Below are positions 42,175 to 54,939 of a stretch of 64,000 nucleotides of DNA, one piece after another. Position numbers and translations under genes: made by a program. Location of the stretch: NCBI GenBank assembly GCA_949987705.1, contig OX465281.1, positions 237,977,143 to 238,041,142 on the forward strand, given 5' to 3'. Source of the DNA: Thereva unica. Lineage: Eukaryota; Arthropoda; Insecta; Diptera; Therevidae. Every line of letters starts with the position of its first letter. Within the stretch, counting starts at the first letter, position 1. Under the pieces are notes generated by a model. That model worked only from the letters and a program-made list of their open reading frames with translations. It was not told where the DNA came from and ran no database searches.

Positions 42175-42375
42175 CCTCATATTTGTAGGCCCGTCCGCTT
42201 GAACATGTTCAGCAGTCTGCCTAGTGGCTAGTCGATTAGATTGTAATGTTCAAGCGAGATCTCCTCGAACAACAAGACGCTGCTCCTCGCTAATGTGCGG
42301 CACTCACAGACAACATGAAGGGCATACTCATCTTAATCCAGGCAAAGCTTCCAACTGGGATACTCCGCCCATCCA
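42175..42375 (-). pseudogene. Non-LTR ORF2 C-terminal zinc-binding tail
   Basis: Minus-strand reading shows PSWKLCLD, then DEYALHVVCECRTLAR, the C...H...C.CP.L region that ends R1/I-type ORF2 proteins. There is a stop in the first cysteine spacer, and the RNase H or RT parts are not seen. Confidence 0.55.
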
Positions 42376-42470
42376 ATCCTTCATAATTCGTTGGTAATCC
42401 GTTGTGGATAACAAACTCAAAAGAATCTATCTTGCGTTTTTTTCCAGGAGATCACAAGATGGGCTTGTAT

Positions 42471-42482
42471 GTATGTATGTAA
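42471..42482 (+). repeat. (TATG)n microsatellite
   Basis: Three TGTATGTATGTA units. Confidence 0.6.
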
Positions 42483-42644
42483 CACGAATAGCTTTAAGTC
42501 AGAGGCAAACGTGGGTGCCAAGATTTGAGCCGAAAGGGCCAGGTTTAGTAGGGCGTTTAGCTTGGACACTGCAGCTACAGCCTTTCAAACAGCCGGGTAT
42601 AATATGTAAGATTAGGTTAGGTATGGGACTGCCTCCAGTATGAT

Positions 42645-44540
42645 TTGAGATCCAATCAACGCAATGCAGGCAGCAAAAACTTCTGGGCCTTGGTAACTTC
42701 CATCAAGAAGAATTTTACCTCTTCCTCAACCCCTCCATTCATCAATGGAAAGGAGGTGATAACAGAAAGCAAATCCAAGGCCGATTTATTGGCATCTCTG
42801 TTCGCCTCAAATTCTTCTCTGCCCGAATCTGATACGTCACCACCGGTCCTCGATCGCATCGCCCATTCAATGGGCGGGATCTTCTTCAGGACCCGTGAGG
42901 TGTATAAATGTCTCAAGAAGCTTGACGTCAACAAATCCACTGGCCCCGATAATATTCCCCCTATGGTACTCAATAAATGTGCCTCACCTTTGGCTAAACC
43001 TCTGCGCAAACTTTTTGCCTTATCATATTTCTCCGGAGTTTATCCAAACTCCTGGAAACTAGCTCATGTTCAGCCCATTCCGAAAAAAGGTGATGCCAGC
43101 GACCCTTTAAACTACCGCCCAATAGCAATAACTTCCGTTCTCTCCAAAATCATGGAGACAATAATTAATAGAAAGCTGATGCAATAGACAGGCAGTACGG
43201 CTTTAGACCGAAAGGAGCTACTGGCGACCTTCTTGTGTGTTTGACCGAGCATCTACACCGAAGCATCCATAGTTCCGGTGAGTCTGGTCTGGTTGCTCTA
43301 GATATTTCCAAGGCTTTTGACAGAGTATGGCATCCCGCTCTGCTGTCCAAACTCCAAGCTATTGGTATCGACTCAGTTCTTATGAACTGGATTGAGCTTT
43401 CTTTCCAGCCGTTCAATCAAGGTAGTATTATATGGCGTCGAATCCAACCCACACTCCATCTCGGCCGGCGTTCCCCAAGGATCGATCCTCTCACCTGCTC
43501 TCTTTCTAATATTTATTAACGATCTGCTCTCAATCCCCTCCAACCCACTCCACAGTTTCGCCGACGACAGTACTCTGCGTTACTCTTACGCCAACGCTAG
43601 ACAAGCAAGTGCCAGACCTTGTGTCTTAGACCGCGAACTCATGTCCAGCTCTCTTAACGCAGACATCGAGCTCATTCTTGACTGGGGCCGCAAGAATCGG
43701 GTCGAATTTAACGCATCAAAAACAAAGTACTGCCTTATCTCCACCAAAACCTGTACCGACTTTCCCTCTATTTCAGTGGACGGGGATAGCCTAACACCTG
43801 ACCCATCTCTTAGCATCCTGGGAATGACTCTATCTAATGATATGCAATGGAATGGTCACATATTCCAAATTGCCAAACAAGCGTATCAATGGCTAGGATC
43901 CTTAAGAGATGCAAGTTCCTCCTTCAGCCAGCTGCTCTAGCCACAATCTACAAGTCCTACATTCGACCCCACCTTGAATACAACTCGTATATCTGGGCGG
44001 GCGCTCCTAAAACCACCTTGGCTTGGCTGGATAAGGTGCAAAATCGCGCCATCAAACTCATTGGTGATAGCACTCTTTGCTCCTCCATTGACCCTTTAAG
44101 TCACCGTAGGAACGTAGCTGCACTCAGCAAGTTTTATCGCTATTATTACAGCGAATGCTCCACTGAAATAAAGAACCTCCTGCCTACACGGCAACTTTTT
44201 TCCCGCAACACAAGACTAGCCAACTCGGCTCACCCCTTCACCCTGCAGCCCTCCCCTTCGCGCACATTACGGTTTAGCTGTTCGTTTATAAATAGAACAA
44301 CTCGGTTGTGGAACTCTCTTCCGCAGTCGGTGTTTCCGAGCTCATATAACATCTCTGAGTTCAAACGCAAGGTTCATCGACACCTACTCATGCACCCCCC
44401 AGACCCCTAACCTATCCTTTCTATTCTATCCTTCAGATCAAGCTTACTACTATACATTGCACCATGACTCGAACGACATGACGGACTAGTAGTACAAAGG
44501 GTGACTCCTAAGCTTCATCGTATCACAAAAAAAAAAAAAT
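42645..44540 (+). pseudogene. LINE-A (Jockey/I-group) ORF2, best copy, with 3' tail
   Basis: It starts in the EN-RT linker (NFWALVTSIKKNF, FRTREVYKCLKKLDVNKSTG) and passes RT block 1 (SGVYPNSWKLAHVQPIPKKG, NYRPIAITSVLSKIMET) to a stop at 43185. After frame changes come RQYGFRPKGATGDLL, LDISKAFDRVWH, GVPQGSILSPALFLIFINDL and FADDSTLRYSYA (active site, about 43557). The C-terminus is NRVEFNASKTKYCLIS, RPHLEYNSYIWAGA and TTRLWNSLPQSVFP, to 44410. At least three frame breaks. The tail (CATGACGGACTAGTAGTACA then AAGGG, TCACA, A13) ends at 44540. It lacks the endonuclease, so it is 5'-truncated. Confidence 0.88.
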
Positions 44541-44559
44541 CAGAACTTTTCAGTTTTTA

Positions 44560-44810
44560 TAGTCATTCTCGGGATCCTAAGATTTGATGTAGTGGATGTT
44601 TAAAGCCATCTTGTGGGGCTCATTAGCTCCGACCTTAAGTTTAGCGATCTTTTTAAGGCTCCCAGAACGCAGCTATCTAATGTGTTCTGCCTTACTTTAA
44701 TTAAAGCCCCGCATTTACATAAAAAGTGAACAAGTATTTATCTTTCGCTCGTTTCCCTACAGCGATAGCAACAGACTTTGTGGGTGTTACGCAACTTGGA
44801 GATCTAGTCT
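44560..44810 (-). pseudogene. Second non-LTR zinc-binding tail fragment
   Basis: Minus-strand reading CYRCRETSER, then LVHFLCKCGALIKVRQNTLD, then LGALKRSLNLR matches the C-terminal C.C...E...HFLC.CP.L pattern of R1/I-type elements. A stop interrupts the first half. Confidence 0.55.
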
Positions 44811-45413
44811 CCTACTGGTATATATTTATGAAAATTTAAGGAGAATTTTTGCTATCAAGCAGATTCCAACCAGATTCAGTTCCAACTCTTCGGCCCCTAG
44901 ATGGTCGTGTTACAAAAGTTTTTGTATAAAGAGGTCGATTGGAACAACTTATGTGTTATCACCCCTGGTTTCTGGCCTGCTGGGGCCCTTACCAAGCGTT
45001 TCGTTCCGCGTATGCTTAATCGAGCTCATCACGGGTGCAGCGTAAAGCATTTTTTACACGCCAAATAAATTGTAAAGTTTTATTGTTTTAGGTCTTAAAC
45101 GTGTGAAAATCAAACACTATGTGCCATTTCATACACTTCATTTCCTACACACATCCCCAATATATCAGGAACTACGCTCTAGAGAGCTCCTTCACCTCTT
45201 TTTACCGTCATTCGTCGAAAAAAGCCATGACAGTTACACTAAAAAGGTTTCTCGTAGTAATACTTATTTGGTGTGTTTAAAATGCTCGCATTAAGTGTTT
45301 AAATTTACGCACTTTTGGCGCGTAAAAAGTCACACACTTGGGTACGAAATTTTATTTGTTATTTTTTCTTTTATCAGTTTTATTTTAATCTTCCAAACAC
45401 GAAGTTAATAAAT

Positions 45414-45902
45414 GAAGAGCTTAGATGCAAAACCCGCCAAGTCCATATTTTCTGTTTTTGAGAAAAAAGCAAAAAACGAGTCTCATATAATAAATTAAGA
45501 AAGAAAATGTAAAAATAGGTCCACTCGAATAGTTATCGAAAAATATTAAAATGTGCATGTTCGCTCAGATTTTAACATTGTATGTGTGAGAAATATAAAC
45601 AAATTAATTTTGGACTTGGCGGATTTTGAAACAAAAAGTGTGGACTTGGCGGGTTTTGAAACAAAAAGTGTGGACTTAGCGGGTTTTGAAACAAAAAGTA
45701 TGGCGGGTTTTGGTTCTTAGCAGCGTGGACTTGGCGGATTTTGAAATTAAAATTTTATTAAAAAATGATAAAAATGAAGGAAAATTTTTTTTTCTAAAAA
45801 TAAAGTATATAAACGTGTAAAGAAAAATTTTTTTCGTTTTTTTTGCTATAATTCGATTTTTTTATTTTTTTGGACTTGGCGGGTTTTGCATCTAAGCTCT
45901 TC
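45414..45902. mobile_element. 489-bp TIR element with internal minisatellite, TSD AAAT
   Basis: Perfect 31-bp TIRs: GAAGAGCTTAGATGCAAAAC then CCGCCAAGTCC at the left, and the exact inverse at the right. AAAT flanks both ends (45410-45413, 45903-45906). Internally the phrase GGACTTGGCGGGTTTTG, the inner part of the right TIR, is repeated about five times (45613-45750), spaced by AAACAAAAAGTGT. No protein is encoded. Superfamily unknown. Confidence 0.88.
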
Positions 45903-45909
45903 AAATGTT

Positions 45910-48060
45910 TGTTTCCAAAAGTCAGCGTCGTGTAAATACACATGTCAGTGAAAAAAGGTTTGCCACCTATGGAACGAAAATTTTCAGATGACCAGTTCAT
46001 TCTATAGGTCAGTGGTCTGCCGTCTACAAGAAGTTTGGAAAATTTTTAAATGCAAACGAATTGGATAAAATATTTTCCAATTTTAGAAAATTAAAAAAGA
46101 GAAACCTAGATATAGGTATAGTGATATAGATAGAATGTGCACAATCTCAATTTTTATTCAATTTCTTCCACTTCACAAAATTTTCGATTAACAAAACACT
46201 CAAATTCTCATATCCTGCAATATTTCTCAAATCCATCTTAGCAATTACCAAATACCAAAAGGTCAAATTGAATGATGGCAGATGGTTGTCGATAAAATTT
46301 TATTACGGTAGAAAATTGATTAATCCTCTACGGTGGAAGCGTTTTATCAAGCAATTAAGTTGTTTATGGACAATAATTTTATACTTTAGTTTCCCGTAGG
46401 GAATGCTGCTAGCTAGGCCCTAGTAGAGACGGAGAGCATTTGGTTTGATTTGGCCTTTAATACAGTGCAGGCTTTAATAGGAAGTCCTTGATAGGCTGGC
46501 ATTAACCTAGACGTTGTCCTCTATGCGGAGGAAATGTAGCTCCTTTCAGTTTAATTTATTGCCACTTTGTTATTTAGAGCTGCAAATGGCCGTTCTTTTA
46601 TCGGACTTTGGTTGATTTATATCCTGACAAACCCTGAGATGAAAAGCTCACCGCGGTGGTAAGCAATAAAGTCCTTAACGACAGTTCTTGTCTAACAGGG
46701 TTGGCCTCATCTCTTTATTGCCGATGTTGCCGACGACGACGTATGGAAGCTAGAGACCTGCTGCTGTTCCACGTTTATGTTGTTAACAGGCGAAATAGAT
46801 TTTCGCTATCTCTGTCCTGTCGAGCACTTTTGATTTATTTTCTAGTAATTTAATTTGAGAATGTTTTTTCGGTGATATACGATGACTTCCTGTGGAACAT
46901 CTCTTATTGTGCATATCTAAAACGACGACGGTCCTAGCGTGAAATGTTTGTCGAAAGTGATATTAGATTATGCTTGTAATGGAATTAAAGCAGCAACTTC
47001 ATAAAGATGCCCATGCTGTTGGCCTAGAGCCAGGAAGGTGACATAACAACCCAACCGGATCTACCAGAAATGAGCATAAGAATCGTTCCTTTGTACGCCA
47101 AAATGATACTATAGAAACAACAATACCTTAGGGCTGCATGGTCGTAAATGCAAAGTAGAGCTGGCGATGTTCTTTAGCTGGCACTATATCGCAAATGGCA
47201 CTTAAAAGTAATGCTTTATTGTTTGTCTCCTGCATTCTGAGAGAATGTACGTGAATTAGGTAAGCTCTTCCGCTGATCCAGAAACAAAGTGAAATTTATA
47301 AAACTTGGTTTAAAATAAAGCGAAATAAGTCATTACTATCTGAGCATATTGTAGGGATTTTGCTGGCTTTGTATTCTTTAATTGAAAATCCAAACAAATT
47401 ATCATTGCATATAATTTAGCAGTTTTCTCCAACTTTCTTTAAAATTTTGCTTTAATCTGTATGTTTTCCAAAGAAATTCTAGATGTAATTTAAATTACAG
47501 ATTGGGGTATGTATTTCAAATTTCAGAGAAGCAAAACTGAACCATCTGACTTTTTCGGTCTTTTGTTTGTCGATCTTTTATTCATCAAATTTTTTGCAAC
47601 GACGACTCAACATTATTTGTTGTGGTTTTTCGATATGTTTGTTTAAAATTCAAATTAATAAAATTCATAGGAATTTTCATTTATTTGACTCAATTGGACA
47701 TCAACTGGAAAAGGAAGAACACATAATGGAGGGAGTACATCTTACCAAGTCAGGATATATGTTTTAAATGAAGGCCTCGCTAAAGGTTAAAGTGCCAAAC
47801 TCCCATTGGTGTTACGATACTAATTCTGCGGTTTCTTATCACGCTCTCCAGCATATTGATGCATATGTTGGCTGTACCTTCCTGAATATTTCTTTTCATG
47901 TCATCCAGAGTCTGTGGGCGGCTGTTATAGACACGGAGTTTCAATCCCAACACAGTCATCGATGCCCCCGAAATATGGACCGTTACTGCATCCTTTTGAA
48001 ACAATAATATGTCCCCTTATTCCATTTCATCCAGTCGTGGCAACAAGAACTCCTCACATA
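45910..48060. other. No recognisable feature
   Basis: Only short unmatched frames. Nothing with family signatures or paired repeats. Confidence 0.45.
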
Positions 48061-48069
48061 ATGGTCAGA

Positions 48070-48395
48070 GTTGGCTGGAACAGTCTGTTCATTTTCCCCG
48101 AAAAAGCGCTGGACAATAACCCCTACTCCGAACTCCAAACTTTCAACGTTTATAAAAATCTACAGACTAAGACTAGCCGTCCACGTAATCAGGATAGCCG
48201 ATAACCGTATTCCAAAACGGCTCATGGTGCCAGAAATTTTCGGAAATAGACCAGTAGGCATACCCAGGAGGAAATGGATGGACTCTGTGACGGGTAACGC
48301 AGAGGCAATGCTAAACATTCGGAACTAGAGTATTGCTGCAACGAACCGTCAAACTTGGAGAAATGCCCTAGAGGAAACTATGCTTCGATTTGGCG
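48070..48395 (+). pseudogene. RTE-like non-LTR ORF2 C-terminus
   Basis: The frame gives HVIRIADNRIPKRLM and GIPRRKWMDSV, the G(H)V.R....R.PK...W....G.R..GRPR.RW.D.V block that closes RTE/CR1-type proteins. After a stop comes AATNRQTWRNALEE, the usual end (A.DR..WR..V). Everything upstream is missing. Confidence 0.7.
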
Positions 48396-49768
48396 GTAGC
48401 CTCATTAGATGGATGGAACCCCACTGCCGAGATTGCGCACCAAGCACTTGCCAGACCATGTTTTCACCACCAGGAACTCATGTCCACTACGATCAACCGG
48501 GATATTGAACCTATTCTTGAATGGGGCTGCATGTTGAATTCAACGCCACGAAAACGAAGTACTGTCTCGATTCCAGCAAAAACAGCACCGAACTTTTCCC
48601 TATATCAGTGGGAAAAGAGACTCTCAACATCCTAGGGGTAATTTTAACGGAGGATCTGCTGCTGCTTATTCCAAATCGCCAAACAAGCCTCACAATTCTT
48701 TGAATTTCTCAAGAGATACAAGTTACTCCGCAAGCCAGGAGCCCCAAAACTCCTTGGCTTGTCTCGACTAGGTGCAAAATCGTGCCATCAAACTCATTGG
48801 AGATGGACCCTTTCGCGCTTCCTTCTTTCTTCTTCCCTCTTTACATTCCTGATTCCCCCTGTCATGGCCTTCGCTAGTCCTTCCCCGCTCCACCAAGCGC
48901 ATGTCATCGGTTGGCTGATGAGATTCAACTCGTTTCAGGAGGCATAACTCCAGCGAGTTGTTTCTCAACAATGCCCCGATGCCAGAGTCGCGAAATGGTT
49001 GGAGTAAAATATCGCGGCTAGGTTGTGGCAGCTCCTTCGCACTTCCTATCTCTTTCTACTCTCTATCTTCCGGCTAGAGCTGCTGTTCGACATTCTATAC
49101 GAAAAATATAGATTGTCGAACAGTACAAAGGGGCTTCCCCTAAGCCTCTAGTCTATCACATAAAAAAAAAACATGCATGGCAATATTTTTCCTGCAACAC
49201 GAGACTAGCCCGCTCGGCTCAGCTCCCCTTTTGCGCTCAACAACTCGACTGTGGAATGTTCTCCCGCAGTAAGTATTTCCGAACTCGTTCAAAACCTTCG
49301 AGTTCAAATGTAAGTTCCATCGACATTTTCTTGAACACCCTCTAACCTTTCCTATTCTCCTCTATTCTTCAAACCAAGCTGTGAGGCAGGACGGGCTTAG
49401 GGTGCTACTAATGATAATGATTAACAGATATATAAGTAAAATAATACAAACTGTTTATTTATTCAAAAATGTTATAAACACAGGTCACACCGATGAACTT
49501 AGATGTTTTAATATTTATCCAATCCAATTTGGTATTCTATGAACGTCTACACGCTGTGACAGATGATGATGGAATGATAATGAATGTGTGGATAGTGTCC
49601 ATGTTAAATATGTGTCTAATGTATGGATAGTGTCTATGCCTAGGAATGGTAAGCGTGTGGATGGTACGTAGCTTACTACTAGACATTGCACCATAACCTG
49701 AACGACATGACGGACTGGTAGTATAAAAGGGCTAAGCTTGGGTTTTCATATAAAAAAAAATTACCATA
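48396..49768 (+). pseudogene. LINE-A copy, interrupted by a SINE
   Basis: 48430-48800 matches LINE-A from the region after FADD (ARPCFHHQELMSTTINRDIEPI, then FNATKTKYCL) to LDWVQNRAIKLIGD-like sequence. It is interrupted by the SINE at 48815-49169. LINE-A resumes at 49170 (RNTRLARSAQ) and ends with the tail (CGACATGACGGACTGGTAGT, then A-run) at 49768. Numerous frame breaks. A GTGTGGATAGTGTC-type minisatellite lies at 49590-49665. Confidence 0.7.
48815..49169 (+). mobile_element. SINE copy 2, 5'-truncated
   Basis: It begins inside the body (CTTTACATTCCTGATTC) without the tRNA-like head. It shares CGCATGTCATCGGTTGGCTG, TTTCAGGAGGCATAA and GAGCTGCTGTTCGACATT with copy 1, and ends AGTACAAAGGGGCTTCCCCT, then TATCACAT and A9. 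Confidence 0.8.
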
Positions 49769-50389
49769 ATTCCAAGTAGGTGAAACTATGGTTCAATCCT
49801 AGAGAAGCAATCAACACCAACAGCAACAGCAGAAGAATGTTCTATTTAGAGGAATTAAATGGGGATGCTCCTAATTATGAAGTTTTAAAGCCTGGTGAAG
49901 CGCCATAGCTGGGATTTGTTAATGATAACTTGTAACTTACTGTTATTTTGAACCCAGAACTTCAGAAGATATGGATTTATAGATAGCTTCAAAATTTATA
50001 GATAGCGCTTTTCATATGCTTCGTGTTTCTAATCTGTCTTAATCTGAACTTAGACCCAACATTTGCTTCCACACAAACCGCAAAATTTTAAATATTTGCT
50101 TATTTTAATTGGGTTATATATTTACAAGACAGATTCATAAAAAGGGGTTTTCTAAAACCTTAATAACAAAAAAAATGCCATGAAAACGTAAAAGTACAAT
50201 TTACGCGGAGATTACATCGAACTAACAGGTTGCTGTTAAATCACCATCAGGAAAATCAAATCAAATCTTTTGAAAACAGGATAAGAACTAAACTCTAGTT
50301 TCTAGCAGATCCCAGGAAATTTACTTACTTCATTCACTATCCTTACTTATACCTTACACACAGCCACTTTCCTCATCCAGAAAGGGGAT

Positions 50390-50690
50390 GCGGTAAAAAG
50401 CAAAGTTCCTGCTTGGTAGCATCTCTATCTTTTTCCCAGACAATTTTATGCCATCCTGCCCCAAGTGTAATCTCAATAGGCTACTTCAGGAATCGTGAGG
50501 TGTATAGATTTGCTTTACAAAGCTTGATGGCAACATATCCAAAGAATCTGGCAGCATACCTCCTGTAATTTTAGAGAGAGAAATTTACACTTACTTATTA
50601 AGGTCAAAGCTATTGGTGTTAACTTATTTCTGCAGAACTGAATTCATGGATCTTTTTCCTGTGAATTTAATCAAGGTAATACTACTAATA
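50390..50690 (+). pseudogene. LINE-A fragment
   Basis: GAATCGTGAGGTGTATAGA and the following broken frame (ISKESGSIPPVIL) match LINE-A TREVYKCLKKLDVNKSTG...IPPMVL. KAIGVNLFLQN.IHGS...FNQG then matches LQAIGIDSVLMNWIEL...FNQG, with the piece between deleted. Confidence 0.6.
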
Positions 50691-50699
50691 ATGCGTTAA

Positions 50700-51955
50700 A
50701 TGTAAACCGCGATCCATTTATGCCAATATCTCTCAAGCGTCAATTATTTTACCTTCGACATTTAGTTCTGTAAAAGAAATACTGTTACCTCCGACCTTTG
50801 CGTACCTCCGTACTTTGCGCTCCTCTAATCCTTTTACTATATAAGACATGCACGTGCATGAAAATAGACAGTTTTTCTTGGAAGAAAAGCTTCGCAGTAA
50901 AAAATAAGGATTTTTTTCCGTAAACAAACACAAAAAAACAAAAAGTTGATAGAAAAGGATATTTTCCTTGGAAGAACTTTCGGTATACTAATAACCGTGT
51001 TCTGGTGAGTAAAGAAAAATTAACTGGCCGAAGTTGAACGGGAGTGTTGCTTAGGAAATCCTTTTATTGTATGAGAACCAATTGGGAAGAGTTTGACCCG
51101 GAAAACCTAGAGACTGCGAACAGAACAAGTGGAGGAATTGAAGGGTTATCTTCGCATAACCTGATGGTAGAAGACAGTTACTGTTGCATAATTGATGGAA
51201 TGCAGAATATTGACTACAGATAAGAATAATTTTAGAACGACCGCCTAAAGGTTTCGTACCGAGAAATAAGAATTATTTAGGTATATATGTATGTATATGT
51301 CTCTATTCACCTTAATTTGTAAAAGTGAAATCGTTAAAAATCGTTAAAAACGCTACGGCCATCATATGCCCCTTAAAAAGCCAACCGGCCGGTGTTCGCC
51401 CGTGTAAGGCCATTTTTTGAAGTGAAACTTATTTAGTCGCGGTAGAACTTTCAGTGTTTTGATATTGGACCGAAAAATTTAAGGAATTGAGGGTAATTGA
51501 CATTGAAGGCAGGCTGAGTAGAAGTACGCCAAATCCACTTTGGAGTTTTGGTTAGGGTAAAAGCTGGTTCTGTAGGTAAAATTTGCTTATGGGGGGCTAA
51601 TAAGAGCAAAATCTGGTTATGATTGAGTAGGTGGTTTTGTTGCCGAACTTACTTTTGGGGGTTTAGTTAAGACAAAAGGTAGTTCTCTGAGCAAAATTAT
51701 CCTTTGTGGATTCAGTACGAGCAAAAGGTGGTTATGTTACCAAACCGCTTTTGGGGTTTTAGTAAAGGCCCTGGTTCTGTAGGAAAAATTTGCCTCTGGG
51801 GGTTTTAGTAATAGAGTTAACCCTTCTAATACAGAAGGCGCACTTCTTAGCTGGGCCATGAAAGATTTACCTACTCAGCACAACCAAGCGCTGAGATGAG
51901 GCTCACAACTAAGCATGCAAACATAAAAATTAGTAAATAAAAACAAAAATCCAAA
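50700..51955. other. Mostly unassigned; MITE fragment at 51352-51418
   Basis: 51352-51418 is a partial copy of the MITE at 38142-38392. The rest contains repeated phrases around GGTTTTGTTGCCGAAC / GGTTATGTTACCAAAC (51600-51800), which look like a degenerate tandem repeat of about 90-100 bp. No gene. Confidence 0.45.
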
Positions 51956-51982
51956 TTAACATATAACAGGAAACATAGGTGG

Positions 51983-54265
51983 TCATGTGAGATTTAAAAG
52001 ACTCCTTTTAAGGACATCTTTACTAATGCTTACGCTAAAGACATTAATATTATTGTTAACATTAATGAACATGCGGTTTAAAGGTTCAAATCTGCCGTAA
52101 TTCGTATTAGAGGAGTTGATTTGTAAAAGAGGTGGACCCCTCAGGTTATAACGACTCTCTCTAAACGACGCCCGGCGACCTAGAAAACCTGAGTCGACCT
52201 TTCCATTAAGTAGCTGATGAACAAATACAACATCGGCCACCTCTCGACGCTTGTGAAGAGAGCTTAAGTTGAGTAACTTAAGCCGGGATTCATATGATGA
52301 AAGAACTATTGGGTTTTCCCAAGGAAGATGATTCAGTGCGAATCGAACGAATCTTCGTTGAACCGATTCAATAGTTCTAACATGCGAAGAATAGTGAGGA
52401 GACCAAACCTGGGAGGCATATTCAAGTAATGGTCTGACAAGAGAAATATATAAATGTTTAGTAACCAACGGGTTATTAAATTCTTTGGACCACCTTTTTA
52501 TAAAACCCAAGACTAAACTACCCCTGGAAGAGATATAGTTGATGTGAGTGGAGAAATCCAGTTTACTATCAAATCTAATCCCGAGATCTTTAACCAAATT
52601 AACACGAGGGATACCCTCATCAGAAAAGGTGTAGTTAAAAGTTATAGGATCACGTCACCTACTAAAAGTCATGACTTCACATTTACCAATATTAAGAACC
52701 AGGTTATTGTTAGCACACCAAGAGTAAAAAGTATCAAGGTCAATCTGCAGAAGTTTGCAATCCTCCATACTCTTTATGTGACGATACAATTTGATGTCAT
52801 CAGCGTAAATCAATATTCTACAGTGACTTAGTAAGGGAACAAAGTCATCAATTGATAAGATAAAGAGGAGAGGGCCAAGATGACTTCCTTGAGGTACACC
52901 GGATGTCGCTTCAATGGTTATTGATTTAGATCCACGAAAAAGAACTTGGTAGGTCCGGTCAGTTAAGTAAGACTGGAACCATACTAGAAGGGCTTGCGGA
53001 AAGCCTAACATTCTTAATTTCAGAATAATAATGGAATGGGAGAGCTTGTCGAATGCCTTACTAAAATCAGTGTAAACACAATCAGTTTGACAACCGGAAA
53101 CGAAGCGTTCGACAGCATGAGCAGTGAACTCAAGAAGATTGGTGGTAGTGGAACGAGCTGCAAGAAAACCATGTTGATTCGTTGAGACCAGCCTCTTGCA
53201 GAAAGGAACGAGTGTAGAATAGATAAATTGATTCAAAAAGTTTCGGTACAGCAGACAACTTAGCAACTGGCCTATAATTCGATATTTCACTCTTGCAACC
53301 ACTTTTGTGAATAGGAATTATGAACGAATTCTTCCACAGAGTGGGGAAGTACCCTTTATCCAGTGATTTTAGAAAAAGGATTTTCAGTGGAGACTGGAGA
53401 ACCTCCACACAGGCCTTAAGGACAGCAGGAGGAATACCGTCGGGGCCAGAAGTAAAGTCAAATGGAAGATCGTCAATATGTTTCACGATATCGGCTATGG
53501 TAATTGAAAGGGGTAAAAAATGAGCCTCTCGGTTAGGAATAATGTGACGAAAATTATTGTCGTCAGGCTTAAAGTCTGCAGATGCGAAAGATTGATGAAA
53601 GAACGACGCAAACATGTTGCAAATCGCAGGCGATTCATAGCTAGACCAGTTCTTGTGCTGCATAGTATTAGGGTAATTATCAACTTTTTTCTTCGAGTTG
53701 ATAAATTTGAAGAAGTTTCTGGAATCAGTAAGTATTTTATTACTCATACTGCTGAGATATTCACGATACAGAGTGAAAGAGAGTGAACGAAATTGGTTAT
53801 AGCAAATGATAAATGAATTGAGACTCGGAGAGTCCTTTCTCTTTAAATAAGTTTTCCAGAGCATATTCTTCTGATTTTTCAAATGCTTGAGTTCACTATT
53901 GAACCAAGGAGGAGAACAACTGGCCAATTTTTGAGGCTCATAGGGAACGCAAGAAACGAGGGCTTAGTATAGTACGCCATAAAACCGTGCTACATCGACA
54001 TCCAACTCGTTTGCGGCAAGTAAGTTGTTGAAATCCACCATGGCAAGTTTAGATTACAGCTCATTAAAGTTAGCAAGTACGCCACCCCCACGAGCTTCCG
54101 AGTCAGTATGACGGTCCCTCCGAAAGATTTGGTAGGAGGAATCGAAAAGCTCAGCATTGAGAATGCCCACATGGAGCCAGGTTTCAGTGAATGCTATGAC
54201 ATCCAGGCCACTAGCAAGCGATGCCTGAAGGATATCTTTAGTTTTAGACTTGGCCCCCTTACATT
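51983..54265 (-). pseudogene. Jockey-type LINE ORF2, second copy
   Basis: Minus strand, 5' to 3'. An endonuclease piece (LDVIAFTETWLHVG, RRDRHTDSEARGGGVL; 54250-54060) is followed by a deleted region. The linker frame 53927-53130 (PPWFNSELKHLKNQKNMLWK, then TSGPDGIPPAVLKACV, then SNYRPVAKLSAV) follows. The RT frame 53302-52655 has QHGFLAARSTTTNL, FSKAFDKL, GVPQGSHLGPLLFILSID and ILIYADDIKLY (active site, about 52800). The C-terminal frame is 52597-51983 (DLGIRFDSKLDF, SLVRPLLEYASQVWSP). It is better preserved than the copy at 26-32 kb and of the same type. At least three frame breaks. Confidence 0.87.
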
Positions 54266-54933
54266 CTAAAAATTTGGTTTGGGCAATTGGTTATTTTGTT
54301 ACCAAATCCAAATTGTCTGGTTAAAGTTAGGGCAAGAGCTGCTTCTGTAGTAACAATTTGCCTTTGGGTATTATCTCCTTCTTCCAATGGCGCTAAAGCC
54401 CAATTCAAGCCTTGGCCTCCTCTAATCTTTTCCTCCAGTCTTATCAATTTGTGGCCGAAGCTCTCCAGTTCCATGTCTGGAGTATTGTCTGCGCATGTGC
54501 TATAACCGTATCCTTCCATCTTTTCCTCGGTCTGCCTACGGGTCTTTCTCCTTCGATGATGCCAGTGTGAAAACCTCCTTTGCTGCTCCGGCTTGAGCAT
54601 GACGTCACCAGACCAGCGAAATTTATTCAGTTTTATGAACGTCACTAAGTCTATGTCGTCATAGATTTGATATAACTCACTGTTATATCTGATTCTCCCT
54701 GTGCCTTCCTGACAAATTGCTCCTATTACGCTTCTCAAAATCTTCTTTTGAAAAGAATTTAGCATGTTCTCTACTCTTTGTGTGAGCTTCCATGTTTCAA
54801 TTCCGTTACATAAAATATAGTAATTTAATGTCTTATATAGCGTTAACTTCATCTTTCGATGTATTGCTCGAGATTTCAGCAATATACGGTGTGCGAAAAA
54901 GCATTTGTAAATTTCGGGAAACCAGAAGTACAA
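54259..54933 (-). pseudogene. RTE-type ORF2 C-terminal fragment
   Basis: A 224-residue minus-strand frame with KSRAIHRKMKLTLYKTLNYY, ILCNGIETWKLTQRVENML, FQKKILRSVIGAICQEG and WRIRYNSELYQ-like text, then FIKLNKFRWSGDVML and a basic RRRKTRRQTEEKMEGY stretch. This order is typical of the end of RTE-like proteins (L.YG.ETW.L......L..FE.KILR...G......RIRYN.ELY). It starts after the YADD region, so it is 5'-truncated. It adjoins the Jockey copy. Confidence 0.8.
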
Positions 54934-54939
54934 CTTCTT

